A stretch of 64,000 bases of DNA from Sphingomonas sp. BT-65 (GTDB lineage: Bacteria > Pseudomonadota > Alphaproteobacteria > Sphingomonadales > Sphingomonadaceae): positions 248,001 to 312,000 of the forward strand of contig NZ_JAPCIA010000001.1 of NCBI RefSeq assembly GCF_026107375.2. The letters run 5' to 3'. Of the stretch, positions 7,633 through 16,164 are shown piece after piece. Under the pieces are notes generated by a model that saw only the letters and a list, made by a program, of their open reading frames with translations, did no database searches and was not told the DNA's origin. A program made the translations under genes and the position numbers. Position 1 is the stretch's first letter, and each line of letters begins with the position of its first letter.

Positions 7633-9525
7633 ATGTGCGGGATTGCGGGGCTCTACTATCCGGGCGTGCCCAAGCCGGTGGACCCGGCGCGCGTCAAGGC
7701 GATGGCCGACGCACTGGCGCATCGCGGCCCCGACGGATCGGGGGTGTGGACCGCGCCAGGGGTGGGGCTGGGCCACCGCCGTCTCTCGATCATCGACCTT
7801 GCCGGCGGCGCACAGCCGATGGCGACGCCCGAGGGCGACGTGATCGTCAGCTACAATGGCGAGATCTACAATTTCCAGGAGGTCCGCGCGGAGCTGGAGG
7901 CCAAGGGCGCGAAGTTCCTGAGCAACAGCGATACCGAGGTGCTGTTGCATGGCTGGCGCGCCTGGGGACCGGCAATGCTGGGCAAGCTCAACGGCATGTT
8001 CGCGGTGGCGCTCTATGACGCGCGGAAACAGCTGCTGCTGCTGGCGCGCGACCGGCTCGGGGTGAAGCCGCTCCATTATGTCGAACTGTCCGACGGCGCG
8101 GTCGCATTCGCCTCGGAGATCAAGGGGTTGCTGGCGCATCCTCTGCTTCGGCGGCAACCCGATTTCAGCGCGGTCGAGGATTTCCTGGGGCTTGGCTATG
8201 TGCCCGACGATGCCTCGGTGTTGGCGGGGGTGAAGAAGCTGCCGGCAGGCCATTATCTGCTGCTGGAACGCGGCAAGCCGGTGCCCACGTCGACCGAATG
8301 GTGGGACGTCGATTTCTCGAAGCGCGCCAGGGGATCGGCGCGCGACCTCGAAGCGGATCTGGTCGAGCATCTGCGCGCGGCGGTGCGCTCGCGGATGATC
8401 GCCGACGTGCCGCTCGGCGCGTTCCTGTCGGGCGGGGTGGATTCGAGCGCGGTCGTTGCGCTGATGGCCGAGGCGAGCCGCAATGCGGTCAAGACCTGCA
8501 CGATCGGCTTCGACGAGACGGGCCATGACGAGCGCGTCTATGCCCGCGCGGTCGCCGAGCGATTCCGCACCGAGCATCGCACCCGCACCGTGGCGGCGGA
8601 CGATTTCCAGCTGATCGACACGCTGGTCCATCATTTCGACGAGCCGTTCGCCGACGCGTCGGCGCTGGCGACCTATCGCGTGTGCGAGCTGGCGCGGGAG
8701 ACGGTGACGGTGGCGCTGTCGGGGGATGGCGCGGACGAGGCGCTGGCCGGATACCGCCGCTACAAGTTCCACGCTGCCGAGGAGCGCGTGCGCGGCCTGC
8801 TCCCCGCTTCGGTGCGGCAGGGCGTGTTCGGCACGTTCGGGCGGCTCTATCCCAAGGCCGACTGGGCGCCGCGCCCGCTGCGCGCCAGGACGACCTTGCT
8901 TGCGCTCGCCGAAGATAGTGGTGCGGCATATGCCAAGGCGGTGGGGGTCACCACGCCGGACGTTCGCTTCGGCCTCTACACCGACTCCGCGCGCGCGCAG
9001 CTGGGCGGGCATCGCGCGGAGACGCGCTATGTCGAGACGATGCGTGCGGCCCCGGCACGCGACGGGCTCGACCGCGCGCAATATGCCGATTTCAAGCACT
9101 GGCTGCCCGGCGACATCCTGACCAAGATGGACCGCACCAGCATGGCCGTCAGCCTCGAGGCGCGCGAGCCATTGCTCGACTATCGCTTCGTGGAGTTCGC
9201 CGCGACCTTGCCCGCATCGATGCGCATCCGCGGCGGGCAGGGCAAATGGCTGATGAAGAAGGCGCTGGAGCCGTGGCTGCCGAAGGACATCCTCTATCGC
9301 CCCAAGATGGGGTTCGTGACCCCGGTTTCGGCGTGGTTCCGCAAGGCGCTGGCGGACGAGGCGGCGGCGCTGTCGCGCTCCGCGGTGCTCGCCGGGAGCG
9401 GCTGGTTCGAGCCCAAGGCGATCGCCCGCCTCGCCGAGGAACATCGCAGCGGCCGCGCCGAGCATGGCCGCACCTTGTGGCAGCTGATGATGCTCGAACG
9501 CAGCCTGTCGCGCTTGTTCGCCTAG
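7633..9525 (+). CDS. Exosortase A system-associated amidotransferase 1 (AsnB-like)
   Basis: A 630-residue class II glutamine amidotransferase of the asparagine-synthetase type. Cys2 in MCGIAGLYY is the N-terminal nucleophile; the glutaminase domain runs to about residue 215 with RGPD and SYNGEIYNFQE. The synthetase half has the pyrophosphate-binding loop SGGVDSS at 266-272 and the SGDGADEALAGY motif. In exosortase loci this family is thought to amidate a sugar or peptide component of the exopolysaccharide rather than make asparagine. It is the last gene of the cluster, 91 bp after xrtA, and meets the convergent MAPEG gene in a CTAG overlap. Confidence 0.92.
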   Translation: MCGIAGLYYPGVPKPVDPARVKAMADALAHRGPDGSGVWTAPGVGLGHRRLSIIDLAGGAQPMATPEGDVIVSYNGEIYNFQEVRAELEAKGAKFLSNSDTEVLLHGWRAWGPAMLGKLNGMFAVALYDARKQLLLLARDRLGVKPLHYVELSDGAVAFASEIKGLLAHPLLRRQPDFSAVEDFLGLGYVPDDASVLAGVKKLPAGHYLLLERGKPVPTSTEWWDVDFSKRARGSARDLEADLVEHLRAAVRSRMIADVPLGAFLSGGVDSSAVVALMAEASRNAVKTCTIGFDETGHDERVYARAVAERFRTEHRTRTVAADDFQLIDTLVHHFDEPFADASALATYRVCELARETVTVALSGDGADEALAGYRRYKFHAAEERVRGLLPASVRQGVFGTFGRLYPKADWAPRPLRARTTLLALAEDSGAAYAKAVGVTTPDVRFGLYTDSARAQLGGHRAETRYVETMRAAPARDGLDRAQYADFKHWLPGDILTKMDRTSMAVSLEAREPLLDYRFVEFAATLPASMRIRGGQGKWLMKKALEPWLPKDILYRPKMGFVTPVSAWFRKALADEAAALSRSAVLAGSGWFEPKAIARLAEEHRSGRAEHGRTLWQLMMLERSLSRLFA

Positions 9526-9962
9526 TGGAAGCTTAGCCCCCAGAACCCCATCGCGGCGTGAACAGTGAGCATCACCAGTGGGATCGTCGCCAGCGTGAAC
9601 AATGTGAAGCGCACCATGACGCGGTTGACCGTCGCCTGCACGATGCTGTGGGCGATGCGCAGGATGACATAGACCCAGGCGATCGTGGCGTTGAGATTGT
9701 CGCCCTGGCCGATCAGCGCCAGCGTCAGGCAGACCGCGTAGAAGATCGTCGGCTGCTCCATCAGGTGGTTGTAATTGTCCGCCGGCCACTGGCTCTTCGC
9801 CGGGATCACCTGTTTGAGATCGGGACCGGTGCCGCCGGTGAGCTTGCCGATATCGATCTTCGCCGCCTTCATCGCCGGGATGCGGCGGGCGTAAAGCCAG
9901 ACCCACATCACCAGCGACCATCCGACCAGCGCGATCACCGGCCCCAGAATCTGACTGTGCAT
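9522..9962 (-). CDS. MAPEG family membrane protein
   Basis: A 146-residue protein with four predicted membrane helices (about 5-25, 73-90, 95-112 and 118-143). The layout is that of MAPEG proteins (membrane-associated proteins in eicosanoid and glutathione metabolism): an N-terminal helix, a cytosolic loop, then ERQP-like MEQPTIFYAVCLTLAL and RIAHSIVQATVNRVMVRF, where the Arg-rich segment would touch glutathione. Bacterial members are mostly of unknown substrate. Starts with ATG at 9962, divergent from the MFS gene; its stop overlaps the amidotransferase stop tail to tail. Confidence 0.85.
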   Translation of the reverse strand: MHSQILGPVIALVGWSLVMWVWLYARRIPAMKAAKIDIGKLTGGTGPDLKQVIPAKSQWPADNYNHLMEQPTIFYAVCLTLALIGQGDNLNATIAWVYVILRIAHSIVQATVNRVMVRFTLFTLATIPLVMLTVHAAMGFWGLSFH

Positions 9963-10105
9963 TGCTCGTCCTCCCCCGAAGTGTCGCGCGAAGCTGCACC
10001 AGCGCGCGCCGCTTGGAAAGATTTCGTTTCACAACGGAAAGGGTGGTGAAATCCGCCGGCCCGTGTCCGATATTAGCCATCTTCGCCGTCGGTAGGGGTT
10101 CGGAC

Positions 10106-11308
10106 ATGAAGCGCGCATCGATCGTCATTGCCGCCGCGGCGATCATCGTTACCATCGCGATGGGCGTGCGCCAGGCGTTCGGCCTGTTCCTGCCCGACAT
10201 GAGCACCGGCCTCGGCATCGGCCGCTCGAGCTTCGGCCTCGCGCTCGCGATCCAGAATTTGCTGTTCGGCCTCGTCCAGCCGTTCGTCGGCGCGCTCGGC
10301 GACCGATATGGCGCGGGCCGCGTCGTCGCAGTCGGCACGCTGGTCTATATCGCGGGTCTGATCGGCGCTTCGCTGGCGACCAATGCGATCGGCCTCCACC
10401 TCTCGTTCGGCGTGCTGGTCGGCATGGCGCTGTCGGCGACCACCTTCGTGGTTGTGCTCGGCGCGGTCGGGCGCGTGGTGCCGCCCGAGAAGCGCAGCAT
10501 GGCGTTCGGTATCGTCACCGCGGGCGGCTCGCTCGGCCAGTTCCTGCTCGTGCCGACCGGCCAGCTGCTGATCGGCGAGCTCGGCTGGCGCCTCGCGCTG
10601 GTTGCGATGGCCGGGATCGTCGCGGTGATGTTCGTGCTGGCGCTTGGCGTCGCGGGCAAGCCGGCAGCGCAGGCGGCGAGGGGCGAAGCGCCGACCCAGT
10701 CGCTCGGCGAGGCACTGCGCGAGGCTGCGGCGCATCGCGGCTTCTGGCTGCTCAACGCCGGCTTCTTCGTCTGCGGCTTCCACATCGCGTTCATCGCGAC
10801 GCATTTCCCCGCCTATCTCACCGACAAGGGACTCGGCCTGTCGATCGGCGCCAACGCGCTGGCATTGGTCGGCCTGTTCAACATCTTCGGCTCCTATCTG
10901 TTCGGCGTTTGGGGCGACAAGCGCAGCAAGAAGTACCTGCTGAGCATCCTCTATGCCGCGCGCAGCGTGGTGATGATCGCCTTCCTCGCCTTACCGCTCA
11001 CGCCCTTCACTGCGCTCGCCTTTGCCGCGGCGATGGGGTTCCTGTGGCTCGGCACCGTGCCGCTCACCAGCGGGCTGATCGGGCAGATCTTCGGGATCCG
11101 CTATCTCTCGACGCTCTACGGCATCGTATTCCTGAGCCATCAGGTCGGCAGCTTCTTCGGCGCGTGGCTGGGGGGGCTGATGTTCGACTTGACCGGCAGC
11201 TATGACAGCATCTGGGTAGCATCGGTCGCGCTCGGCTTCATGGCGGCCTTGGTCCACATGCCGATCCCCGACCGGCCGGTACCGCGCCTGCGCGAGGCGA
11301 CTGCGTGA
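10106..11308 (+). CDS. MFS transporter
   Basis: A 400-residue, 12-helix major facilitator superfamily permease. The start is ATG 10106 (MKRASIVIAAAAIIV), which opens directly on the first membrane helix; the in-frame ATG at 9962 would add a non-membrane Arg-rich tail and is rejected. MGVRQAFGLFLPDM, the GDRYGAGRVV loop-2/3 motif and the Pro-rich late helices are like the oxalate/monocarboxylate-type MFS group. Substrate unknown. The stop overlaps a 37-codon ORF by 4 nt (GTGA). Confidence 0.85.
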   Translation: MKRASIVIAAAAIIVTIAMGVRQAFGLFLPDMSTGLGIGRSSFGLALAIQNLLFGLVQPFVGALGDRYGAGRVVAVGTLVYIAGLIGASLATNAIGLHLSFGVLVGMALSATTFVVVLGAVGRVVPPEKRSMAFGIVTAGGSLGQFLLVPTGQLLIGELGWRLALVAMAGIVAVMFVLALGVAGKPAAQAARGEAPTQSLGEALREAAAHRGFWLLNAGFFVCGFHIAFIATHFPAYLTDKGLGLSIGANALALVGLFNIFGSYLFGVWGDKRSKKYLLSILYAARSVVMIAFLALPLTPFTALAFAAAMGFLWLGTVPLTSGLIGQIFGIRYLSTLYGIVFLSHQVGSFFGAWLGGLMFDLTGSYDSIWVASVALGFMAALVHMPIPDRPVPRLREATA

Positions 11309-11418
11309 AGGCGCTTGGCCTGATCGCCCTTGCGGCCGTGCTCGCCGCCGGCTGGTGGCTGTGGCAGAGCGTCGGGCCCGACGTGCTGCTCGGCGCCGCG
11401 ATCCAGTGGTGCGGGTAG
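11305..11418 (+). CDS. Putative 37-aa single-pass membrane peptide
   Basis: A short ORF that begins with GTG inside the MFS stop codon (GTGA). The product reads MKALGLIALAAVLAAGWWLW then a short tail ending in IQWCG: one hydrophobic helix with a Trp-rich boundary. The 4-nt overlap suggests translational coupling with the transporter, which favours a real gene, perhaps a small regulatory subunit. There is no recognisable family, and a short ORF in GC-rich DNA can arise by chance. Confidence 0.45.
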   Translation: MKALGLIALAAVLAAGWWLWQSVGPDVLLGAAIQWCG

Positions 11419-11536
11419 CGGTCTGCGGCAGCTGGCGACGCGCTCGCTTCAATTAATCACATTATTGCTTGTGCGCTTGGCCCCGCGCATCGATGATGCC
11501 GGGGACGGACCCGCATGATTGGGGGAGAGCTGCGCC

Positions 11537-13123
11537 GTGACGACCGCGAGGAAGAAGGGCGCGATCGCCGCGCTGTTGCTGACCTGTCCTCTGCCCGGCG
11601 CCGTTTCGGCGCAGACCGCCGCGCCGCAAGCGCCGATTTCCTCGTCGGCCGACGACGCGACCGTCATCGGCCGGCGCCGCCCGGCCGCGGAGGCGCCCAA
11701 GTCGGCGACCTGCGAGATGCTGGCCCGCGACCCATTCTTCCGCGCGCAACTCGATGCCATCCGCCAGGCGGGCGGGGACTTGCTTGGCCCGCCGGTGCTG
11801 CTGCCGACGCGCATGCCGCGCAATCCCGATTACGCAGCGCCGCCGCGCGTAGCGGCGGGCTCGCCCTTGCCCGATCTCGGCAAATCGCGCTTCGGCGCCG
11901 AGCAGGTCTATACGGAAGAGGGGCCAGCGGTCGAATTCGAGGACGTGACGTCGGCGGTGGCCGCGGCGAACGATGCCTCGGTCGCGGATTCGAGCGCGGT
12001 CAGCACCGGAATGAGCATCGACGCGGCGCGCTCCGCCTGTCGCTCCACCTACAGCCGCGGCAGCGCGGTGGATGCCGGCGGCCGCGCGACCATCGCGAGC
12101 CGGGACGAGACGCTCCCGATGGCCTTCGCGCTGTTCGACCAGGGCCGCTACGCCGAGTCGCTCGACTGGTTCCGGAAGGCCGAACGCAAGCTGCCCTATG
12201 AGAGCGGCGGAGACGAGGCGGCCCTGTTCATCGGCAAGCTCTACCTCCAGGGACTCGGCGCGCAGTCGGATCCCGCTAAAGGCGTCGAGTGGCTCAAAAA
12301 GGCGGCGACCGCGCCGTTCAACTCGACCCGCGACACGCCGATCTTCGATCCCGCCCAGCCGGAGATGAACACCGCGGTGGGCGAGGCGGCGGTGATGCTC
12401 GGCAACATCTATCGCCGCGGCTACGGCCCGGTCGGGCGCAACCTCGGCGAGGCGCGTAAATGGTATCAGCGCGCCTATGACGTCGGCCATATCGCCGCGG
12501 CCAAGGCGATGGGCGATCTCTATTTCAGCGGTGCCGGCATGCCGCGCGACGCCAGGCAGGCGGCCAGCTGGTACCGCAAGGGCGCGCAGTTCGGCCACGC
12601 CTCCGCCCAGTTCGCGCTGGCGGAACTGCTCTATGACGGCGACGAGGGCGTGGCGCAGGACAAGAAGGCGGCCTTCACCTGGTACAAGGCTGCGGCCAAG
12701 GCCGAGCATCCCGGCGCGCTCTATGCGCTGGCGCGGGCCTATGATCTGGGCGAGGAGACCGCGCCCGATCCCAAGCGCGCGATCGTGCTCTACAAGGGCG
12801 CGGCGCTGCTCGGCAACGGGGCGGCGCAGGTGGCGATCGGAACCTATTTCTACGAGGGCAAGGAGATCGCCAAGGACGACGCCACCGCGCGCAAGTGGTT
12901 CGAGACCGCGGCCAAGCAGGGCGACCGCGACGGCATGTTCAACTTGGGCGCGATGATGGCGCGGGGCGAGGGCGGCGCGAAGGACGTGCCGCGCGCCTGG
13001 GCATGGCTGCGCGAGGCGGCGAAGCTCGGCCACGCCAATGCCCCGCGCGCGATGGCGGCGCTCGAGCAGCGGATGAGCGAACCCGAGCGCCAGGCGGTGG
13101 CAGCGATGCGGGCGGGACGCTAG
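11537..13123 (+). CDS. Secreted Sel1-like/TPR repeat protein
   Basis: A 528-residue exported protein. The start is GTG 11537, which has GGGGGAGAG 7 nt upstream; the in-frame TTG 11519 lies before this ribosome-binding site. Residues 1-26 (MTTARKKGAIAALLLTCPLP then GAVSAQ) are a signal peptide. After a low-complexity region, about seven Sel1-type repeats follow, each with the A-xx-LG-xx-Y-xx-G and A-xx-WY/WF-xx-A pattern (ARKWYQRAYDVGHIAAAKAMG, AASWYRKGAQFGHASAQFAL and so on). Sel1 proteins are solenoid scaffolds in periplasmic signalling or secretion. It sits alone between two transporters; the target is unknown. Confidence 0.85.
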   Translation: MTTARKKGAIAALLLTCPLPGAVSAQTAAPQAPISSSADDATVIGRRRPAAEAPKSATCEMLARDPFFRAQLDAIRQAGGDLLGPPVLLPTRMPRNPDYAAPPRVAAGSPLPDLGKSRFGAEQVYTEEGPAVEFEDVTSAVAAANDASVADSSAVSTGMSIDAARSACRSTYSRGSAVDAGGRATIASRDETLPMAFALFDQGRYAESLDWFRKAERKLPYESGGDEAALFIGKLYLQGLGAQSDPAKGVEWLKKAATAPFNSTRDTPIFDPAQPEMNTAVGEAAVMLGNIYRRGYGPVGRNLGEARKWYQRAYDVGHIAAAKAMGDLYFSGAGMPRDARQAASWYRKGAQFGHASAQFALAELLYDGDEGVAQDKKAAFTWYKAAAKAEHPGALYALARAYDLGEETAPDPKRAIVLYKGAALLGNGAAQVAIGTYFYEGKEIAKDDATARKWFETAAKQGDRDGMFNLGAMMARGEGGAKDVPRAWAWLREAAKLGHANAPRAMAALEQRMSEPERQAVAAMRAGR

Positions 13124-14331
13124 GCAGGGCTCACCGCTGCTTCGTCAGCCTCGCGCTCGCCGCCGAGCGCGCGCTGGCCGAGCGTGACGACCAGCAGCGC
13201 GAGCACCGCGGCGGCGATCGAGACCCAGAAGCCGTTCTGCGCGCCGAAGCTGTCGACCACCCAGCCGGCGACGAACGCGCCCAGCGCCATGCCGATGCCG
13301 ATCCCGGTCATCACCCAAGTCACCCCCTCGGTCAGCACCTCGGGCGGCACGCGGCGCTCGACGAGGCCGAAGGCGGTGATGAAGGTCGGCGAGACCGCAA
13401 CGCCGCTGACGAAGATCGCGATGGCGAGCGCGGGCACGCTGCCGACCAGCAGCAGGGGCAGGGTGGTGAGCAGCAGCACGCCGAGCACCACCAGCAGCTG
13501 GCGATGGAGCGGGAAACGCAGGTTGAGCGCGCCGATGATCAGCCCCACCACGAACGAACCGAGTGCATAGACCCCGATCACCAGGCTCGCCGCGCCGGGC
13601 TGGCCGAAATCGCGGGTCAGCGCGACGGTGGTGACCTCGGCGGTGGCGAAGATCGATCCGACGAAGATCAGCGCGAGCGTCACCAGCTGCACCGGGCGCA
13701 GCAGGATCGCCGAGCGATGCGGGGCTCCCCCGACCGCGCGGACCTTGGGCGCGGTGGAGCGCTGGAGCACGAAGGCGGTCATGCCGAGCGCGAGCAGCAA
13801 GGTCGAAACGAGCACGCCCGCCTCGGGGAACAGCGCGACGCTGAGGCCCACCGAGAGCGAGGCCCCGGCGATATAGACCAGCTCGTCCGCCACCGATTCG
13901 AAGGCGAAGGCGGTATTGAGCTCGGGCCTGTCGCGGAAGATCTCGGTCCAGCGTGCGCGGACCATCGCCGGCATGCTCGGCATCGCCGCAGCGGCGAGCG
14001 CGGAGGCGAACAGTGTCCAGGCCGGCCAGCCGAGATGCGTCGCCAACATCAACAGCGCGAAGGCGATGACCGCGACGGCGGTGGTCGGCACCAGCAACCG
14101 GCTCTGGCCGTAGCGATCGACCAGCCGCGAGATCTGCGGCGCGGCGAAGGCGTTGGTCAGCGTGAAGGTCGCGGCGATCGCGCCCGCCAGCCAGTAACCG
14201 CTGCCCGATTGCGCGAGCATCGTCACGATCCCGATCGGCGCCATCGCGATGGGCAGGCGGGCGACGAACCCGGCGGCGGCGAATCCCTTGGTTCCGGGAG
14301 CGCGGAAGATCTCGCGATACGTGGCGAACAT
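13120..14331 (-). CDS. MFS transporter, probable TetR-controlled efflux pump
   Basis: A 403-residue, 12-helix MFS permease (MFATYREIFRAPGTKGF N-terminus, DRYGQSRLL loop motif near residue 70). It is divergent from the tetR gene at 14458, and two matching palindromes lie in the 126-bp gap, so it is very probably the regulated target. Drug efflux is likely but the substrate cannot be read from the sequence. Its stop overlaps the Sel1-repeat gene stop by 4 nt. Confidence 0.85.
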   Translation of the reverse strand: MFATYREIFRAPGTKGFAAAGFVARLPIAMAPIGIVTMLAQSGSGYWLAGAIAATFTLTNAFAAPQISRLVDRYGQSRLLVPTTAVAVIAFALLMLATHLGWPAWTLFASALAAAAMPSMPAMVRARWTEIFRDRPELNTAFAFESVADELVYIAGASLSVGLSVALFPEAGVLVSTLLLALGMTAFVLQRSTAPKVRAVGGAPHRSAILLRPVQLVTLALIFVGSIFATAEVTTVALTRDFGQPGAASLVIGVYALGSFVVGLIIGALNLRFPLHRQLLVVLGVLLLTTLPLLLVGSVPALAIAIFVSGVAVSPTFITAFGLVERRVPPEVLTEGVTWVMTGIGIGMALGAFVAGWVVDSFGAQNGFWVSIAAAVLALLVVTLGQRALGGEREADEAAVSPA

Positions 14332-14375
14332 TGCCTAGACCTTTCGACTCTGGAAATGCAGGCCTTCACGGCTTA

Positions 14376-14422
14376 CATACGCTTCGTATGCGAGTGAGGT
14401 GGTGACATACGCGTCGTATGTC
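14376..14422. promoter_or_regulatory. Paired TetR operator palindromes
   Basis: Two copies of the same core, CATACG-N3-CGTATG, lie between divergent MFS and tetR genes. The first is 14376-14390 (spacer CTT). The second, 14404-14422, extends to GACATACG-CGT-CGTATGTC with perfect 8-bp arms. Copies are 29 bp apart centre to centre, nearly three helical turns. This is the expected layout for a self-regulated TetR repressor that controls the neighbouring pump. Confidence 0.75.
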
Positions 14423-14457
14423 AATGCAGCGTTCGAGAAAAAAGTTCGAGGAATTGA

Positions 14458-15054
14458 ATGTCGCGCAGATCGCGCCCTGAGATGATCGCCGAGACCCGCG
14501 CCAAGCTGATCGCTGCGGCGCGCAAGGCGTTCGCCGCGCACGGCTATGCCGAAGCGTCAATGGACGATCTCACCGCCGCTGCGGGGCTGACGCGTGGCGC
14601 GCTCTATCACCATTTCGGGGGCAAGCAGGGACTGCTCGAGGCGGTGATCGAACAGATCGATGCCGAGATGGCCGAGCGGCTCGCCGCAGTCGCCGCGGCG
14701 GCGCCGACGCGCTGGGAGGGGCTGGTGCAGGAGAATATCGGCTATATCGAGCTTGCGCTGGAGCCCGACGTCCAGCGCATCATGCTGCGCGACGGTCCGG
14801 CGGTGCTCGGCGATCCGGCGAACTGGCCGAGCGCGCTCGCCTGCATCGCCTCGATCCGCCGCAATATCAAGGAGCTCCAGGCCGACGGCGTGGTCCGCGC
14901 CGATCTCGATGCCGAGGCGGCGGCGCGAATGATCACAGGTTCCTCGACTGACGCGGCGCTGTGGATCGCCAACTCGCCTGATCCCGCCGCGACCTCGCGC
15001 CGCGTGATCCCGGCGTTCAAGGCGATGCTGGAGGGGCTGCTGCTGCGCGATTGA
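14458..15054 (+). CDS. TetR/AcrR family transcriptional regulator
   Basis: A 198-residue repressor. The N-terminal helix-turn-helix (residues about 8-60) reads TRAKLIAAARKAFAAHGY, then MDDLTAAAGLTRGALYHHFG, the textbook TetR pattern. The C-terminal ligand-binding domain is unremarkable. It is divergent from the MFS gene and directly downstream of two palindromes, so it probably represses both genes until its ligand binds. Its 3' end overlaps the convergent DedA gene by 38 nt. Confidence 0.9.
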   Translation: MSRRSRPEMIAETRAKLIAAARKAFAAHGYAEASMDDLTAAAGLTRGALYHHFGGKQGLLEAVIEQIDAEMAERLAAVAAAAPTRWEGLVQENIGYIELALEPDVQRIMLRDGPAVLGDPANWPSALACIASIRRNIKELQADGVVRADLDAEAAARMITGSSTDAALWIANSPDPAATSRRVIPAFKAMLEGLLLRD

Positions 15055-15613
15055 GCGTGCGCGCTTCGGCCCAGCGATGCGCGAGGCGGCGGCCGATCAG
15101 GAACAGCGCGAGCACCACGGCCACCCCCAGCAGCAGATGCTCGATCAGCCGCAGCTCGCCCAGCACGAACTCCATGCTGTTGCCGAGCGCATAGCCAAGG
15201 CCGGTGAAGGCGTTGGACCACAGGATCGAGGCGATCGCGTTGAGCAGCGCGAAGCGCGTGCCGCTGATCGCGGTGGTGCCGATCGCGAGCGGACTGATCG
15301 CCTGGAAACCCGGCAGGAAGTGATAGCCGATCATGAAGCTGCCGGGGTGTCGCTCGAACAGCGCCTTGGCACGCGCGAAACCCGGCCGCGCGATCATCCG
15401 CCGCACGAAGGCATGGTCGCGCAGGCTGCGCCCGAGAAAGAAGAAGCCCTGGCTCGACGAAAAGGCTGCAAGCGACCCCGCGCCGATCGCACCGCTCGCC
15501 GACACCACGTCCTGATGCACGAGCACGCCGCCCATCGCCACCGCCAGCTCACCCTGGAACAGCGCGCTCACCAGGATCGCGAACACGCCATATTCGGCGA
15601 GGAAGGATTCCAT
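15017..15613 (-). CDS. DedA family membrane protein
   Basis: A 198-residue protein of the DedA/VTT group, starting at ATG 15613 (MESFLAEYGVFAILVSAL). It has the amphipathic/re-entrant N-terminal segment with GVLVHQDVVSASGAIGAGSL, the FFLGRSLRD segment, FERHPGSFMIGYHFLPGFQAISPLAIG (the conserved F/G-R-F-x-PG-like core, here YHFLPG) and C-terminal helices. Members help recycle undecaprenyl phosphate or other lipids across the inner membrane. The usual Arg of the R-F-x-P-G motif is replaced by His (YHFLPG), which may affect function. It is the last gene of a minus-strand run with moaB, the transglycosylase and the UDG-like gene. Confidence 0.8.
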   Translation of the reverse strand: MESFLAEYGVFAILVSALFQGELAVAMGGVLVHQDVVSASGAIGAGSLAAFSSSQGFFFLGRSLRDHAFVRRMIARPGFARAKALFERHPGSFMIGYHFLPGFQAISPLAIGTTAISGTRFALLNAIASILWSNAFTGLGYALGNSMEFVLGELRLIEHLLLGVAVVLALFLIGRRLAHRWAEARTLNRAAAAPPASP

Positions 15614-15636
15614 CGATGGCCCCCTGTTCGTGCGGC

Positions 15637-16164
15637 CTAGCGCTCCGTAAGCCGCGGCATCAACTCGACGAAGTTGCAGGGTTTGTAACGGCTGTCGAGC
15701 TGATGCGCGAGGATGCCGTCCCAGCCGTCGCGCACCGCGCCGGTCGAGCCGGGCAGCGCGAAGATATAGGTGCCGCGCGCGACGCAGGCGGTGGCGCGCG
15801 ACTGGATCGTCGAGGTGCCGATCTTGGCGTAGCTCAGGAACCGGAACAGTTCGCCGAAGCCGGGGATCATCTTGTCGGCGACGCGCTCCAGCGCCTCGGG
15901 CGTGACATCGCGCCCGGTCACGCCGGTGCCGCCGGTGGTGATCACGCAATCGACTTGCGCATCGTCGATCCAGGCATGGAGCTTGCCGACGATCAGTTCG
16001 GGATCGTCGGCAACGATCGCGCGGTCGGCAAGTTCGTGGCCGGCTGCGGTCAGCAGCTCGACCAGCGTATCGCCCGACTTGTCGTTCGCGTGGGTGCGCG
16101 TGTCGGAGACGGTGAGCACCGCGATCCGCACCGGGCGGAACGCGGCATCAGGGTCAATTGGCAC
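15637..16164 (-). CDS. moaB: Molybdenum cofactor biosynthesis protein B
   Basis: A 175-residue MoaB/MogA-type protein that adenylylates or binds molybdopterin. The N-terminus [11 protein letters not shown], the central [19 protein letters not shown] (residues about 75-95) with the molybdopterin-binding TGGTG loop, and the later [18 protein letters not shown] are diagnostic. The start is GTG 16164, inside the end of the transglycosylase gene (11-nt overlap). No other molybdenum cofactor gene is in the window. Confidence 0.92.
   Translation of the reverse strand: MPIDPDAAFRPVRIAVLTVSDTRTHANDKSGDTLVELLTAAGHELADRAIVADDPELIVGKLHAWIDDAQVDCVITTGGTGVTGRDVTPEALERVADKMIPGFGELFRFLSYAKIGTSTIQSRATACVARGTYIFALPGSTGAVRDGWDGILAHQLDSRYKPCNFVELMPRLTER

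Noticed and set aside
9962..10105. Upstream extension of the first MFS gene
   Set aside because: Adds an Arg-rich soluble tail; the membrane protein starts cleanly at ATG 10106.
7474..10338. A 954-residue minus-strand frame across xrtA, the amidotransferase and MAPEG genes
   Set aside because: It runs antisense to three well-supported genes and has the Arg/Ala-rich composition of a GC-bias shadow; no domain is recognisable.
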